In this document: piece by piece, positions 6,249 to 8,877 of the stretch
How positions within the stretch are numbered: position 1 is the first letter of the stretch
How the letters are laid out: each line of letters opens with the position of its first letter
Origin: Bacillota bacterium
GTDB taxonomy: Bacteria > Bacillota > Dethiobacteria > Dethiobacterales > Dethiobacteraceae
NCBI GenBank assembly: GCA_018725345.1
Contig: QLUI01000053.1
Coordinates: 1-8,877 of the forward strand
Reading direction: 5' to 3'
Length of the DNA: 8,877 bases
Notes under the pieces: generated by a model
What the model was told of the DNA's origin: nothing
What the model saw: only the letters and a program-made list of their open reading frames with translations
Database searches by the model: none
Made by a program: the position numbers and the translations under genes

Positions 6249-7301
6249 ATGGTGGGGACAGATGGAATGAGGCAGCGCACTTTGCTTCGGCTGGCGGGGG
6301 TAGGCCTGCTTCTGCTCGCCATTGCGTTTGGTGTTTTTATTGTGCAAATCAGCGTTTGGCTGAAGCCGGTTGAACTGCCCGCCATGGCGCGTGACGCCGT
6401 GCCGGTCTCTATCCCGGCCGGCTCTTCGTCCCTACGCGTCGCCAGCATCTTGGCGGAAAAAGGGCTGGTTCGTCATGCCCTAGTTTTCCGTTATTACGCC
6501 AAGCATCGCGGATTAGACCGACAACTCCAAGCTGGCAACTACATGTTTGCTTATGGCATGACGATGGACCAGCTCTTGCAAGAGCTGGTTGCCGGAAATG
6601 TTTACCGGCCTACTGTAACCGTGACCATTCCTGAAGGGTTTTTGCTTGAGCAGATTGCCCAGCGTTTAGCTCAAGAAGGTCTGGTAGATCACGAAGAGTT
6701 TATGTTACTCGCAACAGAGACTGTGCCGATACTGGGGCGTGTGGAAGCAGGACAACGCTACGCTTTGGAAGGTTACCTATTTCCTGATACTTATGAATTT
6801 TCAGAGACTGTGACCCCACTGGAAATTTTGACACGGATGCAGTCGCGACTGGAGGAAGTGTTAACTCCCGCAATGAGGGAACGGGCTAAGGAATTAGGTT
6901 TGGATATCCATCAGCTTATTACATTAGCTTCTCTTGTTGAGCGGGAAGTTCAGTCTCCTCAGGAATCCCCTCTGGTAGCAGCAGTAATCCACAATCGCTT
7001 AGCTTTGGGTATGCCCTTGCAGATTTGCGCTTCGGTTATTTATGCTTTGGGAGAACATCGTGACAGATTGCTTTATGCGGACCTGAAAGTAGAATCCCCG
7101 TTTAACACGTACAGGCATGTTGGCTTGCCCCCCGGCCCTATTGCAGCGCCGGGTAAAAGAGCCATTATGGCTGTTTTATATCCGGCCGACGTTGATTATC
7201 TTTTTTACGTACTCAAAGAGGATGGCAGCGGAACACATTATTTTGGGAGCGACTACGCCGAACATCAAGCGAATATTCGCAGGGCCCGCACTGATCGCTA
7301 A
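6249..7301 (+). CDS. mltG: endolytic murein transglycosylase MltG (YceG-like)
   Basis: MltG cleaves nascent peptidoglycan strands at the membrane and is thought to set glycan chain length. The protein has 350 residues from ATG 6249. A single membrane anchor at about 12-34 (LLRLAGVGLLLLAIAFGVFI) follows a basic N-terminus. A LysM-like region (about 50-125, SIPAGSSSLRVASILAEKGL) precedes the catalytic domain. The core holds EGYLFPDTYEF (174-184), LASLVEREV (226-234) with E231 as the probable catalytic glutamate equivalent to E218 of E. coli MltG, HNRLALGMPLQ (248-258), then NTYRHVGLPPGPIAAPG (286-302) and the terminal HYFGSDYAEHQ. All are intact. An in-frame ATG at 6267, preceded by GGTGGGG, is an alternative start that removes six residues; the GAGGG at 6239-6243 favours 6249 slightly. 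The next gene starts 13 bp after the stop. Confidence 0.96.
   Translation: MVGTDGMRQRTLLRLAGVGLLLLAIAFGVFIVQISVWLKPVELPAMARDAVPVSIPAGSSSLRVASILAEKGLVRHALVFRYYAKHRGLDRQLQAGNYMFAYGMTMDQLLQELVAGNVYRPTVTVTIPEGFLLEQIAQRLAQEGLVDHEEFMLLATETVPILGRVEAGQRYALEGYLFPDTYEFSETVTPLEILTRMQSRLEEVLTPAMRERAKELGLDIHQLITLASLVEREVQSPQESPLVAAVIHNRLALGMPLQICASVIYALGEHRDRLLYADLKVESPFNTYRHVGLPPGPIAAPGKRAIMAVLYPADVDYLFYVLKEDGSGTHYFGSDYAEHQANIRRARTDR
6568..6589. repeat. 22-bp perfect palindrome inside mltG
   Basis: The left half ACCAGCTCTTG (6568-6578) is followed directly by its exact reverse complement (6579-6589). It covers the mltG codons for DQLLQELV (residues 107-114). The bases immediately outside do not pair. 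It may be a coding coincidence, because Leu-Leu-Gln-Glu-Leu codons favour such symmetry, or a binding site or hairpin. Confidence 0.85.
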
Positions 7302-7314
7302 AAGAGGGTGTCTG

Positions 7315-8538
7315 ATGAAAAAGCCTGAACTCTTGGCTCCGGCAGGAGAATTGGAAAAACTGAAAATGGCGGTGCTTTACGGTGCCGATGCAGTCTATCT
7401 GGCTGGACGGCATTTTGGCATGCGTGCCTTTGCCGGCAACTTTACTGAAGCACAAATGCAGGAAGGCATAGCATTTGTTCGTCGCTACGGCGCCAAAGTG
7501 TACGTTACTTTAAATATTTTCGCTAGCAACAACGATATCCGGCAATTGCCGGCATATTTGCAAAAATTGTCCCGGATGGGTGTTGATGCCCTGATTATTG
7601 CCGATCCGGGCGTTTTTTCTCTGGCAAGGGAAGTGGTGCCTGAGATTCCTATCCATATCAGCACTCAAGCCAACACGACTAATTGGCAAAGCGCCCGCTT
7701 TTGGCACGAAATGGGGGCAAAGCGTGTTGTGTTGGCACGGGAAGTGACACTGCCGGAAATTGCCGAGATTCGGAATCGCACTGAAATGGAACTGGAAATG
7801 TTCGTCCATGGTGCTATGTGCTGGGCATATTCCGGACGTTGTTACCTCAGTCAATATCTAACAGGCCGCAGCGGTAACCGCGGTGAGTGCGCTCAGGCTT
7901 GCCGTTGGAAGTATAGCCTGATGGAAGAAAAACATCCTGGCAAATATATGCCTGTGTTTGAAGACGATCGCGGCATTCATATCCTCAATGCCCGTGATCT
8001 TTGTCTACTGGCTTACCTGCCGGATTTGCTCAAAGCAGGCGTAGATAGCTTCAAAATTGAGGGGCGGATGAAAAGTGCCTCTTACGTGGCCACCGTCACT
8101 CGAGTTTATCGGCAGGCGCTCGATGTTTTTTTCGCCGACCCGCAAAACAATGTTTGCAACCCCCTGTGGCACGATGAGCTGCATAAGGTCAGCCACCGCC
8201 CCTATTCCAGTGGGTTTCTGCTCGGGAATCCCGGAGAGGATGGACAAGAGTTTAGCAGTACACAGCAGCTTACAAGCCATGAATTTGTCGGCGTTGTTCG
8301 AGCATATGACCGGCAAAAAAAACGGGCAGTAGTGGAAATGCGCAATCGCTTCGCGCAAAACGAATTCTTGAATGTGTTCGGGCCCACAACTGAGTCGCAG
8401 GAGTTTAAAGTTACCAATTTGAAAAACTCTATTGGGGAACCAATTCAGGAAGCAATCAGAGTCCAGGAGCACGTCTCGTTAGATATGCCGTTTCCCGTTG
8501 CTGAATATTCTCTGCTGAGACGAGAAATTAAGGTATAA
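7315..8538 (+). CDS. U32 family protein, probable tRNA 5-hydroxyuridine synthesis protein (TrhP/YrrO type)
   Basis: This 407-residue protein starts with MKKPELLAPAGELEKL, typical of the U32 family, at an ATG with AGAGGGTG just before it. The U32 signature is complete at 161-179, from EMFVHGAMC through SGRCYLS. Cysteines C169, C176, C192 and C230 fall almost exactly where the related E. coli UbiU has its four [4Fe-4S] ligands, so an iron-sulfur cluster is expected; C196 is an additional nearby cysteine. Other conserved blocks are STQAN (116-120), NARDLCLL (225-232) and FKIEGRMKS (246-254). Although named peptidases, the TrhP members of this family act in prephenate-dependent hydroxylation of tRNA wobble uridine 34 (E. 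coli YegQ; B. subtilis YrrN and YrrO). Length and location match YrrO. In B. subtilis, yrrM (a methyltransferase acting on this hydroxyuridine) and yrrN lie between mltG and yrrO; both are absent here. Another U32 activity cannot be excluded. Confidence 0.92.
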   Translation: MKKPELLAPAGELEKLKMAVLYGADAVYLAGRHFGMRAFAGNFTEAQMQEGIAFVRRYGAKVYVTLNIFASNNDIRQLPAYLQKLSRMGVDALIIADPGVFSLAREVVPEIPIHISTQANTTNWQSARFWHEMGAKRVVLAREVTLPEIAEIRNRTEMELEMFVHGAMCWAYSGRCYLSQYLTGRSGNRGECAQACRWKYSLMEEKHPGKYMPVFEDDRGIHILNARDLCLLAYLPDLLKAGVDSFKIEGRMKSASYVATVTRVYRQALDVFFADPQNNVCNPLWHDELHKVSHRPYSSGFLLGNPGEDGQEFSSTQQLTSHEFVGVVRAYDRQKKRAVVEMRNRFAQNEFLNVFGPTTESQEFKVTNLKNSIGEPIQEAIRVQEHVSLDMPFPVAEYSLLRREIKV

Positions 8539-8544
8539 AATAGG

Positions 8545-8593
8545 CCCCGCAAGGCAGACTAGAATGTTAACAAAGCCAGAGCGGGGTGTTTTT
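8545..8593 (+). terminator. GC-rich hairpin with T-rich tail, overlapping the next ribosome binding site
   Basis: CCCCGC (8545-8550) pairs perfectly with GCGGGG (8581-8586), and an inner GGC (8553-8555) can pair with GCC (8575-8577). The 3' arm is followed by TGTTTTTA. This resembles a Rho-independent terminator, but the total loop is long (30 nt between outer arms). The 3' arm also contains the GGGGTG ribosome binding site of the penicillin-binding protein gene. It may be a partial terminator, an attenuator, or a structure that limits translation. Folding is predicted by eye only. Confidence 0.4.
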
Positions 8594-8877
8594 ATGCACA
8601 GGGTTCAGCGGCAAAAAAGGATTTTGACTATTTTCAGTATTTTTTTTTCTGTTTGCAGTCACGCTTGTCGGCCGTGTTTTCTTCTTGCAAATAGTGACGG
8701 GAGAAAACTACGCTTGGGAGAGTGTGGCGCAGCGTTCACTGCGGTACGACTATTATCCTACCGGGCGAGGACAGATTCTGGACAGAAACGGAAAATCGCT
8801 GCTTGATACTCATTGGGTGCCGGTTCATGTTATTTTTACCTCCTTAGCTGATGAAGAAACAAACGATATTTTACAAA
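8594..8877 (+). CDS. penicillin-binding protein (FtsI/PBP2-like), N-terminal part, apparent frameshift
   Basis: The gene begins at ATG 8594 after GGGGTG (8583-8588) and runs off the window. The first about 18 residues, MHRVQRQKRILTIFSIFF, are read in the ATG frame: a basic cytoplasmic end leading into a membrane anchor. That frame then fails and stops at 8804-8806. From the same point a second frame, open to the window end, gives FAVTLVGRVFFLQIVTGENY, then SLRYDYYPTGRGQILDRNG and KSLLDTHWVPVHVIF. The GRGQILDRNG block is a class B penicillin-binding protein hallmark just outside the membrane. The switch falls at a run of nine T (8640-8648); eight T would join both parts into one normal protein. 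The second frame has a TGA at 8625-8627 and no ATG downstream, so it has no good start of its own. Explanations are a sequencing indel, a true mutation, or slippage. The PBP N-terminus itself is clear; the transpeptidase domain lies beyond the window. Confidence 0.8.
8640..8648 (+). other. nine-T run at the penicillin-binding protein frame break
   Basis: This is the longest homopolymer I could find in the window. Several runs of eight A elsewhere, for example 2109-2116 in alaS and 8315-8322 in the U32 gene, do not disturb their frames. Removing one T here aligns the start-codon frame with the downstream penicillin-binding protein frame and completes the membrane anchor. Confidence 0.85.

Noticed and set aside
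5940..6448. Reverse-strand open frames opposite the DUF1292 gene, one rich in serine and one in arginine/leucine
   Set aside because: They are the mirror of the GAC/GAA repeat on the coding strand. Low-complexity composition, no ribosome binding site and no recognisable domain argue against a gene.
7117..7314. Upstream start for the U32 gene, overlapping mltG
   Set aside because: The 66 extra residues are mltG codons read out of frame. MKKPELLAPAG at 7315 is the typical family start and has a ribosome binding site.
7539..7552. 14-bp perfect palindrome in the U32 gene
   Set aside because: About half a palindrome of this size is expected by chance in the window, and the flanks do not extend it.
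8534..8541. TATAAAAT as a -10 box for the penicillin-binding protein gene
   Set aside because: No -35-like sequence lies at 16-19 bp upstream, and the motif overlaps the U32 stop codon by chance of AT-rich sequence.

Overview
The window is a compact, all-plus-strand housekeeping gene cluster from a Gram-positive bacterium of the phylum Bacillota (Firmicutes). It is most likely from the Clostridia or Negativicutes, but the sequence alone does not settle which. The main evidence is gene order: an AI-2E family membrane protein, alaS, ireB, ruvX, a DUF1292 protein, mltG and a U32-family protein. This matches the Bacillus subtilis run yrrI-alaS-yrzL-yrrK-yrzB-yrrL-(yrrM-yrrN)-yrrO. Strong GGAGG-type ribosome binding sites and the Clostridia-style alanyl-tRNA synthetase agree with this.

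Layout. Positions 1-52 may carry the last codons of an upstream gene. A 75-residue zinc-ribbon protein (58-285) is followed 20 bp later by an AI-2E family permease-like protein (306-1379). The 81-bp gap after it contains a near-ideal sigma-A promoter (TTGACA, 18 bp, TATAAT at 1400-1429), which starts a new transcription unit at alaS (1461-4103). Then follow ireB (4133-4405), an aldo/keto reductase with a C-terminal two-cluster ferredoxin module (4410-5357), ruvX (5371-5796), a DUF1292 protein with a very acidic repetitive tail (5851-6207), mltG (6249-7301) and a U32 protein of the TrhP/YrrO type (7315-8538). The window ends in the N-terminal part of a penicillin-binding protein (8594-8877 and beyond). 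Gaps from alaS to the end are 4 to 55 bp and no strong terminator appears before 8545, so alaS to the penicillin-binding protein probably forms one operon.

How the genes fit together. The unit mixes translation (AlaRS; RuvX/YqgF, linked to 16S rRNA maturation; the U32 protein, probably wobble-uridine hydroxylation) with cell-wall work (MltG, the penicillin-binding protein, and IreB, a target of the PASTA-domain Ser/Thr kinase that senses wall stress). The aldo/keto reductase is the one member absent from the B. subtilis version of the cluster.

Most notable observations. The penicillin-binding protein reading frame is broken at a run of nine T (8640-8648) inside the codons for its membrane anchor; eight T would restore a continuous protein. 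A GC-rich hairpin just upstream of that gene overlaps its ribosome binding site. The DUF1292 acidic tail contains a perfect 21-bp tandem duplication. mltG contains a perfect 22-bp palindrome. I found no CRISPR array, tRNA, rRNA, insertion sequence or T-box leader, and nothing amounting to a wholly new system. No gene-free stretch exceeds 300 bases.
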